In this document: piece by piece, positions 42,361 through 50,330 of the stretch | Position numbering within the stretch: the first letter of the stretch is position 1 | How the letters are laid out: every line of letters begins with the position of its first letter | DNA from: Mangrovimicrobium sediminis | GTDB taxonomy: Bacteria > Pseudomonadota > Gammaproteobacteria > Pseudomonadales > Halieaceae | Assembly: GCF_004745945.1 (NCBI RefSeq) | Contig: NZ_SRLE01000003.1 | Span: 28,719-92,718, forward strand | DNA length: 64,000 nucleotides | Direction of reading: 5' to 3' | The notes under the pieces: model-generated | Databases searched by the model: none | Told to the model about the DNA's origin: nothing | Seen by the model: the letters and a program-made list of their open reading frames with translations, nothing else | Translations under genes and position numbers: made by a program

Positions 42361-44839
42361 AGGGGGTGAGGGTGCGGTAGCGAGTGAGGGTGGCTTCGTT
42401 GTCCGGGGTCCAGCGGGCGCCGGCGAGGGTTTTGGCCTGTTCCATGAGGGCGACGGCCTGGGGTTGCTGGTCGCTGGCGTGGGCGAAAGCGGCCTGGGCC
42501 TGCAGGGAGTCGCTGCTCGGCTCGAGGGAGGCGAGGGCGCCGGCCAGCGGGGCTGCGCTGTCGAGGTCGCCGCTGGCTACCAGCGTCTGCAGCAGGGTGC
42601 TGGTGATGGCGACTTCCTTGCCGCTCCAACTTGTCTCGCGCACGCGCGCCAGGGCCTGCTGGTAGGTTGTCACGGCCGCTGCAAGGTCGCCGCGCGCCAG
42701 GGCGATCTCGCCGAGCAGTTCCAGGGCCTCGATCTCCGGTTGGTTGAGTCCTGCCTCGCTGGCCGCGGCCTGAACATCCCGGGCGGTCAGTTCCGCCGTT
42801 TCCAGTGCGCCCTCGTCGAGGTCCAGCCGGGCGAGCATTACGTCCACCTGCAGCACCCGCATGCGGTCCTGGATGGCGGCGAAGACCTCGCGGCTGCCCC
42901 GGTAGTGCTCGCGGGCCGCGGCGCGGTCGCCAGCGCTGGCCTCGGCCGCCGCCCACTGCGCCAGCGCGGTGCCCTGGTAAAGGCGGTCGCCGGTTTCCAG
43001 GGCGGTCTGGTAGGCGCCCGCCGCGGCCTCGGCGGCGCGGTCGAACTCGCCGCGAGCCTCGTAGAGCACGCTCAACTGGCCGTAGACGCGGCCCACACCG
43101 ACCCGGTCGCCGATTTCCTCGCGCAGGGCCAGGGAGTCGAGGTGGTAGCCCTCGGATTCATCCAGCCGGCCCATTTCGCGCAGCAGGTAGCCGGTGTTGT
43201 TGAGCATCATGGCCTCGTTGCGCCGGTCGCCGGCCGCACGGAAGGCGGCGATGGCCTGGTCGAGGTAACCGCGGGCCTCCACCAGCTCGCCGCGGTCCAT
43301 GCACAGGTTGGCGCGGGCGGAATAGACATGCCCGGGCAGGCTCTCGCGGCCTGCCGCGCGGTAGTCGAGGACGGCGAGGTCGAGAAACTCCTCGGCCCGT
43401 TCCAGGTCGCCGCGGTCCTCGAAGACGATGGACAGGTTGTGCAGCAGTCGCGCTGCGCTGTCGTGGTCGCCCACCGCCCGGGCAACCTCCAGCCCCTCGC
43501 GGTGACTGGCCTCGGCCTCGTCGAGCCGGCCGGTGCGGTTGAACATGATCCCGCGGGTCATCAGTACCAGTGCGAGCTGGCGGCTGGGCCCCAGCGCGCG
43601 CTGTTCCTCGAGCAGGGTGTCGAGCAACTCCCCCGCCAGATCCGGTTTGCCCAGCACGCGCTGACAGGCAGCGTACTCGTAGCGCGGCGCGAACAACCCC
43701 GGTTCGTGTTCGATGATGACGTGAAAGTACGATACGGCCTCGGTGCAGCGCCCCTGCAGGGAGAGGTCCATGCCGCGGGCGAAGGCCTCGTTGTTGAATG
43801 GGTCGCTGGAGACCACCGGCGAATCGGCGGCGCGCACGCGGCGGCCGAGCAACCGGCCGTAGAGGCTCTGCACCACGCCCTCGGCGAGTTCGGTGGCGGT
43901 GTCGCCGACCATGGTGCCGCGCTGCACCTCGCCATCCGGCCCCAGCAGGCTGTAGTTCATGCGCAGGCCGCGACCCTCGGCGACCAGTTGCATGCCGAGC
44001 AGGTGGCTGGCGCCGTACACCTCGCGCAGGCGCGCGGCGAGCGTCTCGCCGGTGTCGTTCTCCAGCCCGGATGTCCAGCCGATGCTCTCGGCGAGGCTCA
44101 CCACGCTGCCGTCCGCCACCACCGCCAGGCGGCCTTCGGCGCCGAGCAGGTTGCTGACGAAGCTCATCAGGCCCAGGCGCGTCCAGGCCAGCTCGGCATT
44201 TGCCGTCTCGTCCTGCAGGGGCAGCACCGCGATGCGGGTCTCGCCGGCATCCGCGGGCACCGGTCGCAGCCAGGCCCAGGCGGCGACCACGACCAGGCAC
44301 AGCGCAGCCAGGGCCAGGATCCAGTTCCGCAGCGGACGCCCTCGCGATGCGTTGCCGGTCGCGGCAGATACTGTCGGCCCGGCGCCAGGCTGAGCCGCGC
44401 TGGCCGGGGAGTGAGGGTCCCCGGCTGGATCGACAGAAACCCCCGTCGCGGCCGGCGCCGAGGATTCCGCACCGGGGTCCACCGGCGCAGCGCCACCCTC
44501 TGCGGCACGCGCCTCTTCCAGCAGCCCTGCCACAAAGCGGTAACCGTGGCCGTGTACCGTCTTGATGAAATCCTGCCGGTTGGCGTCGTCGCCGATCGCC
44601 TTGCGCGCCTTCATGATGGCCCGGGTCAGCGCGGTCTCGGTGACCACCATGCCCGGCCACACCGCGTCCTGCAGTTCCCCCTTGTCGATGGCGCGGTCGC
44701 GGTGGGTGATGAGGTAGACCAGCAGGTCGAAGGCGCGCGGCTGGATGTCCACCGCACGCCCGTCGCGGCGCAGTTCGCGCAGGCCGGTATCGAGGGTGAA
44801 CTCGCCGAAGCGGAAGAGTGGTTGGGGGGCCGGGTGCAT
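42359..44839 (-). CDS. Winged-helix (CadC-like) transcriptional regulator with TPR repeats
   Basis: This 826-residue protein has an N-terminal OmpR/CadC winged helix (about 5-105: FRFGEFTLDTGLRELRRDG, IDIQPRAFDLLVYL-like, KTVHGHGYRFVAGL). One TM helix follows (about 170-190, ILALAALCLVVVAAWAWL), then a TolB-like segment (IAVLPLQDETANAEL). A long series of TPR repeats (about 370-800) completes it. Start 44839 places the DNA-binding domain at the N-terminus; 86 upstream in-frame codons look non-coding. It is divergent from the molybdenum hydroxylase operon across about 290 bases and is the obvious candidate regulator. The stop codon is made by the adjoining inverted-repeat element. Confidence 0.88.
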   Translation of the reverse strand: MHPAPQPLFRFGEFTLDTGLRELRRDGRAVDIQPRAFDLLVYLITHRDRAIDKGELQDAVWPGMVVTETALTRAIMKARKAIGDDANRQDFIKTVHGHGYRFVAGLLEEARAAEGGAAPVDPGAESSAPAATGVSVDPAGDPHSPASAAQPGAGPTVSAATGNASRGRPLRNWILALAALCLVVVAAWAWLRPVPADAGETRIAVLPLQDETANAELAWTRLGLMSFVSNLLGAEGRLAVVADGSVVSLAESIGWTSGLENDTGETLAARLREVYGASHLLGMQLVAEGRGLRMNYSLLGPDGEVQRGTMVGDTATELAEGVVQSLYGRLLGRRVRAADSPVVSSDPFNNEAFARGMDLSLQGRCTEAVSYFHVIIEHEPGLFAPRYEYAACQRVLGKPDLAGELLDTLLEEQRALGPSRQLALVLMTRGIMFNRTGRLDEAEASHREGLEVARAVGDHDSAARLLHNLSIVFEDRGDLERAEEFLDLAVLDYRAAGRESLPGHVYSARANLCMDRGELVEARGYLDQAIAAFRAAGDRRNEAMMLNNTGYLLREMGRLDESEGYHLDSLALREEIGDRVGVGRVYGQLSVLYEARGEFDRAAEAAAGAYQTALETGDRLYQGTALAQWAAAEASAGDRAAAREHYRGSREVFAAIQDRMRVLQVDVMLARLDLDEGALETAELTARDVQAAASEAGLNQPEIEALELLGEIALARGDLAAAVTTYQQALARVRETSWSGKEVAITSTLLQTLVASGDLDSAAPLAGALASLEPSSDSLQAQAAFAHASDQQPQAVALMEQAKTLAGARWTPDNEATLTRYRTLTP

Positions 44840-45130
44840 CCTGCGTTCGCCTGTGTTCCGCTGCCGGGTGTGGGCCGCCAGTGTAAAACCAACTTGCCGT
44901 GCGTCCAAAATCGCGGCTGCGGGTCGCTCGTTCAGTGGCAGTTTACTGACATAAAGCCATAAATAGGTAAGAATGATCGACGGACTACCCTGCCGGCCGC
45001 CGGCGAAGCCCCCGCACCGGGCGCTTCGGCACCCGCGGTTTCCCCGGAGCGCCCCACGGGCGCAGGGCAGGCAGTTCGCCTCACAGGCCAGAATCACAAT
45101 AACCGACCCCTGACAGGAGGAAGGAAAGCA

Positions 45131-46000
45131 ATGCAGTCACTGCAATTTGCCGCACCAACGTCCCTCGCCGAAGCCGCCGCGCTACTCGGTGGGAGCGACA
45201 ACCCCAAGGTCCTCGCCGGCGGTACCGACCTGCTGGTGCAAATGAAACTCGGCCTGCGCGAGCCCGCGCTGGTGGTGGACATCAAGCGTATACCCGAACT
45301 CGGCGAGGTCAGCCTCGGCGCGGACGGACTGCGCCTGGGCGCCGCCGTGCCCGGGGCGGAGGTGACGGCGAATGCCGACATCGCCGCGCTCTACCCCGGC
45401 TTCGTCGAGGCGCTGGGGCTGATCGGCTCCACCCAGGTACAGGGGCGCTGCTCACCCGGCGGCAACCTGTGCAATTCCTCGCCCGCGGCGGACTCGGTGC
45501 CGGCGATGATCGCCTGCGGCGCGCAGTGCAACATCTACGGCCCCAACGGCATGCGCAGCGTACCGGTGGAAGCGTTCAACACCGGCCCCGGCCGCAACTG
45601 CCTGGCCGCGGATGAAATCCTCGTCTCCCTGGAATTCCCGCGCCCGGCGGCGCGCAGCGCCGACGCCTACCTGCGTTTCATCCCGCGTACCGAGATGGAT
45701 ATCGCCGTGGCCGGCGCCGCGGTGGCCCTGACCCTGGACGATGCCGGCGTGTGCACCGCCGCGCGTGTCGCCATCGGCGCTGTCGCCCCCACCGCGCTGC
45801 TGGTGCCCGCCGCGGCCGAGGCCCTGGTGGGCAGCAAGCTCGACGACGCGGCCCTGGCCGCCGTGGCCGAAGCCGCGTCCGCCGCCGCCAACCCGATCAG
45901 CGACAAGCGCGGCACCGCCGAGTACCGGCGCAAGGTCGTCGGAGTGCTCGCCCGCCGGGCAGCGCTTATCGCCCAGTCACGCGCCCAGGCCGAGGAGTGA
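45131..46000 (+). CDS. Molybdenum hydroxylase FAD-binding subunit (CoxM-like)
   Basis: This is the medium subunit, 289 residues, of a xanthine dehydrogenase-family enzyme. FAD-contacting loops are visible as VLAGGTDLLVQMK (N-terminal) and SPGGNLCNSSPAADSVPA (central). The C-terminal domain has FIPRTEMDIAVAGAAVAL and ISDKRGTAEYRRKV. It passes electrons from the Fe-S subunit to an acceptor. GGAGGAA precedes the ATG. The three subunits are encoded in the order M-S-L with spacings of four bases each. Confidence 0.92.
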   Translation: MQSLQFAAPTSLAEAAALLGGSDNPKVLAGGTDLLVQMKLGLREPALVVDIKRIPELGEVSLGADGLRLGAAVPGAEVTANADIAALYPGFVEALGLIGSTQVQGRCSPGGNLCNSSPAADSVPAMIACGAQCNIYGPNGMRSVPVEAFNTGPGRNCLAADEILVSLEFPRPAARSADAYLRFIPRTEMDIAVAGAAVALTLDDAGVCTAARVAIGAVAPTALLVPAAAEALVGSKLDDAALAAVAEAASAAANPISDKRGTAEYRRKVVGVLARRAALIAQSRAQAEE

Positions 46001-46004
46001 ACAC

Positions 46005-46490
46005 ATGACCACGCAAAAGAAGCTGCATATCAGCACCACGCTCAACGGCGAGCCCTGCGAGTTCCTGTGCGAACCCGGGCAGATCCTCTCGGACGTGTTG
46101 CGTAACACCCTGAACCTCACCGGCACCAAGGAAGGCTGCACCACCGGCGACTGCGGCGCCTGCTCGGTGATGCTCGACGACGCCCTGGTCTGTTCCTGCC
46201 TGGTGCTGGCCGCGGAGGCCGAGGGCAAGTCCATCGAGACCGTCGAGGGCGTGGGCCACGAGGGGCAACTGCACCCGGTGCAGGAAAAGCTGCTCGAGCA
46301 CGCAGCGCTGCAGTGCGGCATCTGCACCCCGGGCATCGTGGTGGCGGCCAAGGCCCTGCTGGAGAAAAACCCGGACCCGAGCGAAGAGGAGACCCGCTAC
46401 TGGCTGGCCGGCAACCTCTGCCGCTGCACCGGTTACGACAAGATTATCCGCGCGGTGATGGACGCCGGCGCGACGATGAGGGGGGAATAA
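46005..46490 (+). CDS. Molybdenum hydroxylase 2Fe-2S subunit (CoxS-like)
   Basis: This is the small subunit, 161 residues. The N-terminal plant-type [2Fe-2S] site is CTTGDCGACSVMLDD followed by the fourth Cys in LVCSC. The C-terminal helical site is QCGICTPGIVVAA with NLCRCTGY. GAGGAG lies directly upstream of the ATG at 46005; the frame is open further upstream, but that part is shadow of the FAD subunit. It shuttles electrons from the molybdenum site to FAD. Confidence 0.94.
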   Translation: MTTQKKLHISTTLNGEPCEFLCEPGQILSDVLRNTLNLTGTKEGCTTGDCGACSVMLDDALVCSCLVLAAEAEGKSIETVEGVGHEGQLHPVQEKLLEHAALQCGICTPGIVVAAKALLEKNPDPSEEETRYWLAGNLCRCTGYDKIIRAVMDAGATMRGE

Positions 46491-46494
46491 CGCC

Positions 46495-48804
46495 ATGACC
46501 AGCGACATGACAGTAAAGACCCAGTTCCGCCACGTCGGCTCCCGCCCGGTGCGCCCGGACGGCCTGGACAAGGTCACCGGCCGCGCCAGGTACGGCGCCG
46601 ACATGAACCTGCAGGGGCAGCTCTACGGGCACATTATCCGCAGCCCCCACGCCCACGCGCGCATCAAGTCCATCGACTTCAGTGAGGCGCTGAAAGTGCC
46701 CGGCGTGCTCGCCACCATGAGCGGCGCCGACCTGCCGGAGCCGGGCGAGGCGCTGATTCCCGGCGCCGAGATCGAGATGAAGCTGAAGAACGTCTCGCCG
46801 GTGATCATGGCGCGCGACAAGGTTCTCTACCACAGCCACGCGGTGGCGGCGGTCGCCGCGACCTCGCCGCGCATCGCCGCCGAGGCGGCGAAACTGGTGA
46901 AGGTGGAGTACGAGGTGCTGCCCGCGGTGCTCGACATGCACGCGGCGCTGGCCGAGGATGCGCCGCTGCTGCACGATGACAACTTCACCGTGGGTATCGA
47001 CCCGCCGCCGGAAAAACCCTCCAACGTCTCGGTGCAGATCGAGATGGCCAAGGGCGACCTGGAGGCCGGTTTTGCCGCCGCCGACGTGGTCATCGAGCGC
47101 ACGGTAAACGTGCCCATGTGTCACCAGGCGTATATCGAGCCCCACGCCTGCGTGGCCAAGGCCGACGAGAAAGGCCGCATCGACATCTGGTGTACCACCC
47201 AGGGTCCGTTCGTGGTGCGCCTGCTGGTGGCGGAGATCACCGGCATCCCGCAAAAGGACATCAAGGTCACCGCCTCGGAAATCGGCGGTGGTTTTGGCGG
47301 CAAGACCACCGTGTACATCGAACCGGTGGCCGCGGTGCTGGCGAAAAAATCCGGCCGCCCGGTGAAGATCGTCATGTCTCGCGAGGAAGTGTTCCGCGCC
47401 TCCGGCCCGGTGTCCGACTCCGAGACCCGGGTGAAGATCGGCGCGAAGAAGGACGGCACCATCACCGCCATCGACTCCGACATGATCATGAATACCGGCG
47501 CCTACTCCGCCAGCGCGATGTTCGCCGGCGTGCTGTTCGGCACCGCGCCCTACACCGCCGAGAACATCCGCAGCAAGGGCCGCGAGGTGCTCACTAACCT
47601 GCCTCGAGTATGGGCCTACCGCGCGCCCGGCGCGCCGCAGGCGCTCACCGCGGTGGAGTGCGTGGTCAGTGAACTGGCCGCCGCCATCGGTATGGACCCG
47701 ATCGAGTTCCGCCTGAAGAACGCGGTACAGGAGGGGGACGTGCCCCTGTACGGCATGCCGTTCTCCGCCGTGGGCCTGAAGGAGTGCCTGCAGGCAGCGA
47801 AGGATCACCCCAACTACCAGGCGGCGCTTGGCGAAAACCAGGGCCGCGGCGTGGCCTGCGCCTTCTGGATCAACGCCGGCATGCAGTCCAGCGCCAGCAT
47901 TCACGTGACCCCGGACGGCGGCATCAGCGTGATGACCGGCAGCCCGGACATCGGCGGCTCGCGCGCCTCCATGGCGCTGATGGCGGCGGAGGTGCTGGGC
48001 GTTCCGGTGGAAACCGTGCACCCGGCGGTGGTGGATACCGACTCCATCGGCTTCTGTGACGGCACCGGCGGCAGCCGCACCACCCTGGCCACCGGCGGCG
48101 CGGTGATCCAGGCCGCGGAGAAGCTGGTCGAGGAACTGCGCCGGCGCGCCGCCGCGGCCTGGAGCGTGTCCATCGACGACGTCGCCTGGCTGGACGGCAA
48201 GGCGGTGGAGCGCTGCGGCGTGGGTATCGACGAGCTGATCGAGGGTACCTCCCCGGTCAAGGACGGCGCCAAGGTGCTGACCCTGGCGGAGATCGCCCTG
48301 ACCGCCGGCGCCACCGGCGGGCCGCTGACCGCGGTGGCCTCGCTGCACGCGCACAACTCGGCGCCGTCCTTCGCTGTGAACGTGTGCGACGTGGAAGTGG
48401 ACCCGGAGACCGGCAAGGTCGATGTGCTGCGCTTCACCTGCGCCCAGGACGCCGGCAAGGCGATCCACCCCGCCTACGTGGAGGGCCAGATGCAGGGCGG
48501 CGCGGTGCAGGGTATCGGCTGGGCGCTGAACGAGGAGTACCTGTTCAACGCCGACGGCGTACTCGATAATGCCGGCTTCCTCGATTACCGCATCCCGGTG
48601 GCCTCGGACCTGCCGATGATCGACACGGTCATTGTCGAGGTGCCCAACCCGCTGCACCCCTATGGCGTGCGCGGGGTGGGCGAGGTGTCCATCTGCCCGC
48701 CCATGCCGGCGGTGGTCAGCGCGGTGAACAACGCCGCGGGCACGTTGCTGTACGACCTGCCGATGTCGCCGCCCAAGTTGCTGGCGGCGATCGACGCCGG
48801 CTGA
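46495..48804 (+). CDS. Molybdenum hydroxylase catalytic subunit (xanthine dehydrogenase family)
   Basis: This is the large, Mo-cofactor-binding subunit, 769 residues. Family marks are GSRPVRPDGLDKVTGRARYG at the N-terminus, GGGFGGKTTVYIEP, VWAYRAPGAPQA near the active site and the C-terminal GVRGVGEVSICPP with the likely catalytic Glu. The active-site loop lacks the Cys-containing AYxCSFR of form I CO dehydrogenase, so CO oxidation is unlikely. An aromatic-CoA reductase, aldehyde or N-heterocycle hydroxylase of the 4-hydroxybenzoyl-CoA reductase type fits better. The substrate is unknown. Confidence 0.9.
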   Translation: MTSDMTVKTQFRHVGSRPVRPDGLDKVTGRARYGADMNLQGQLYGHIIRSPHAHARIKSIDFSEALKVPGVLATMSGADLPEPGEALIPGAEIEMKLKNVSPVIMARDKVLYHSHAVAAVAATSPRIAAEAAKLVKVEYEVLPAVLDMHAALAEDAPLLHDDNFTVGIDPPPEKPSNVSVQIEMAKGDLEAGFAAADVVIERTVNVPMCHQAYIEPHACVAKADEKGRIDIWCTTQGPFVVRLLVAEITGIPQKDIKVTASEIGGGFGGKTTVYIEPVAAVLAKKSGRPVKIVMSREEVFRASGPVSDSETRVKIGAKKDGTITAIDSDMIMNTGAYSASAMFAGVLFGTAPYTAENIRSKGREVLTNLPRVWAYRAPGAPQALTAVECVVSELAAAIGMDPIEFRLKNAVQEGDVPLYGMPFSAVGLKECLQAAKDHPNYQAALGENQGRGVACAFWINAGMQSSASIHVTPDGGISVMTGSPDIGGSRASMALMAAEVLGVPVETVHPAVVDTDSIGFCDGTGGSRTTLATGGAVIQAAEKLVEELRRRAAAAWSVSIDDVAWLDGKAVERCGVGIDELIEGTSPVKDGAKVLTLAEIALTAGATGGPLTAVASLHAHNSAPSFAVNVCDVEVDPETGKVDVLRFTCAQDAGKAIHPAYVEGQMQGGAVQGIGWALNEEYLFNADGVLDNAGFLDYRIPVASDLPMIDTVIVEVPNPLHPYGVRGVGEVSICPPMPAVVSAVNNAAGTLLYDLPMSPPKLLAAIDAG

Positions 48805-48831
48805 ACCGGGGCTTACCGACGGGCCCCGGGT

Positions 48832-49077
48832 TTGGCGAAGGTCGTTTTATCCGCCGAGATGCAGCGCTTCACTGGCGGCGCGCGGGAGGTCGAGGTAGAA
48901 GCCGAAGACTTCCCGGCGCTGCTCGCCGAGCTGTGCCGGCGCTTCCCCGACCTGGGTGAGGATACCGTCCGCAAACAGTCCCTGGGCATCGACGGCATGC
49001 TCATCCACACCCCCATGCTGGAAACCTTCGGCCAGGACAGCCAACTGGTGTTCGTCACCCGGATTGCCGGGGGCTAG
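48832..49077 (+). CDS. MoaD/ThiS-family ubiquitin-like protein
   Basis: This 81-residue beta-grasp protein ends in Gly-Gly (VTRIAGG), the hallmark of sulfur carriers. Segments FTGGAREVEVEAEDFPALL and LGIDGMLIHTP fit MoaD-like proteins. The only start in frame after the preceding stop is TTG at 48832, so translation is probably weak or coupled. It closes the hydroxylase operon. It could be a dedicated carrier for sulfuration or maturation of the molybdenum cofactor of this enzyme, or a general MoaD paralogue; the context favours the former. Confidence 0.8.
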   Translation: MAKVVLSAEMQRFTGGAREVEVEAEDFPALLAELCRRFPDLGEDTVRKQSLGIDGMLIHTPMLETFGQDSQLVFVTRIAGG

Positions 49078-49249
49078 TCTCCCGGTACACTTCTTAACGC
49101 ACTGTAATACTGCTTTGCCATTTGCCGGGCGCGATAGCGCGCGGACTGGTGCATAATGGCGGGCCTGTGCGGGCTAGCCCTGCGCGCCCGGCCCGCCCAG
49201 CGGAAACGAACGACGGCCGTGGGTCGTCCGTGGATTCAAGCCTGCTCTC

Positions 49250-50329
49250 ATGCCAAAACTCGTCAAGAATGTGCTCGCGCCGCTGGTCCTGCTGGGGCTC
49301 GCGGTGCTGGTTGCTATCGCCATGGTCAAGTCCCGCGAGGAACTGCCGCGCCGCGAGCGCGAGGCCAGCCTGCCGGTGGTGGAAACCGCTGTCGCGCAGC
49401 CCGGCCCGGTGCCGGTCACGGTGCACTCGCGCGGCAGCGTGACCCCGCGCTGGACCACGGAACTGGTCAGCGAGGTCGCCGGCCGGGTGATCTGGGTGGC
49501 CGAGGAGTTCCGCCAGGGCGCCCAGGTGCGCGCCGGCCAGCCGTTGCTGCGCATCGACCCGATCGACTACGAGGTGGCGGTGTCCACCGCCGAGGCCGCT
49601 CTGGCCAGCGCCGAGCTCTCGCTGGCGGAAGTCTCGGTAGTGAAGAAGGAGGCCGCCATGGAGGAGGCCAGGGCCCAGGTCAAGGCCGCCGAGGCGCGCC
49701 TGCGCCAGGCCCGCGTCGACCTCGAGAACACCACCATCAGCGCACCCTTCGACGCGGTAGTCGACGCCAAGCACGCGGATCTCGGCCAGTACGTGTGGGC
49801 CGGGGTCACGGTGATGAAACTGCTGGGCATCGAGATGGCCGAGGTGCGCCTGCCGGTGCTGGCGTCGGATGTCAGCTTCCTGCACTACGGCGCGGACGCG
49901 GACGGCAGCTGGCACACGGCCACTCTGAGCGCCGACTTCGGCGCGGAAAAAGCGCAGTGGACGGCGCGGCTGGCGCGCCTGGAGCAGCGTGTGGATACGC
50001 AGACCCGGGTGTATTTCCTGGTCGCGGAGGTCGACGAGCCCTACAAGGCGGGCGATACCCGGCCGCTGACCATGGGCCTGTTCGTCGAGGCGCAATTTTC
50101 TGGGAGCGATATCCCCGACGCGGTGCGCCTGCCGCGCTCCGCCCTGCACGCCGAGAGCTATGTGTATGTGCTGCGCGACGGGCGCATCCACCGCCAGCCG
50201 GTAACCCTGCTGCGCCGCGAACAGGACACCGTGATCCTCGGCGGGCTGGCCGAGGGGCAGCGCGTGGTGCTGAGCCGCCTCGACCTCATGGTCGACGGCA
50301 TGCCGGTGCTCGAAGCCGGAGCCTCCTGA
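49250..50329 (+). CDS. RND efflux periplasmic adaptor (membrane fusion protein)
   Basis: This 359-residue protein has an N-terminal membrane anchor (VLAPLVLLGLAVLVAIAMV). The hairpin is short (VSTAEAALASAELSLAEVSV, AAEARLRQARVDLENTTI), followed by the lipoyl-type ISAPFDAVVDAKHADLGQYV and beta-barrel and membrane-proximal domains (VRLPRSALH, LRDGRIHRQPVTLLRRE). It bridges the RND pump and an outer-membrane channel, whose gene is not in the window. It ends one base before the permease gene. Confidence 0.92.
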   Translation: MPKLVKNVLAPLVLLGLAVLVAIAMVKSREELPRREREASLPVVETAVAQPGPVPVTVHSRGSVTPRWTTELVSEVAGRVIWVAEEFRQGAQVRAGQPLLRIDPIDYEVAVSTAEAALASAELSLAEVSVVKKEAAMEEARAQVKAAEARLRQARVDLENTTISAPFDAVVDAKHADLGQYVWAGVTVMKLLGIEMAEVRLPVLASDVSFLHYGADADGSWHTATLSADFGAEKAQWTARLARLEQRVDTQTRVYFLVAEVDEPYKAGDTRPLTMGLFVEAQFSGSDIPDAVRLPRSALHAESYVYVLRDGRIHRQPVTLLRREQDTVILGGLAEGQRVVLSRLDLMVDGMPVLEAGAS

Positions 50330-50330
50330 G

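Noticed and set aside
42287..44962. 891-codon plus-strand frame
   Set aside because: Antisense to the winged-helix TPR regulator and reading through the inverted-repeat element.
46495..48804. Carbon monoxide dehydrogenase large subunit
   Set aside because: The AYxCSFR active-site motif of form I CoxL is absent.
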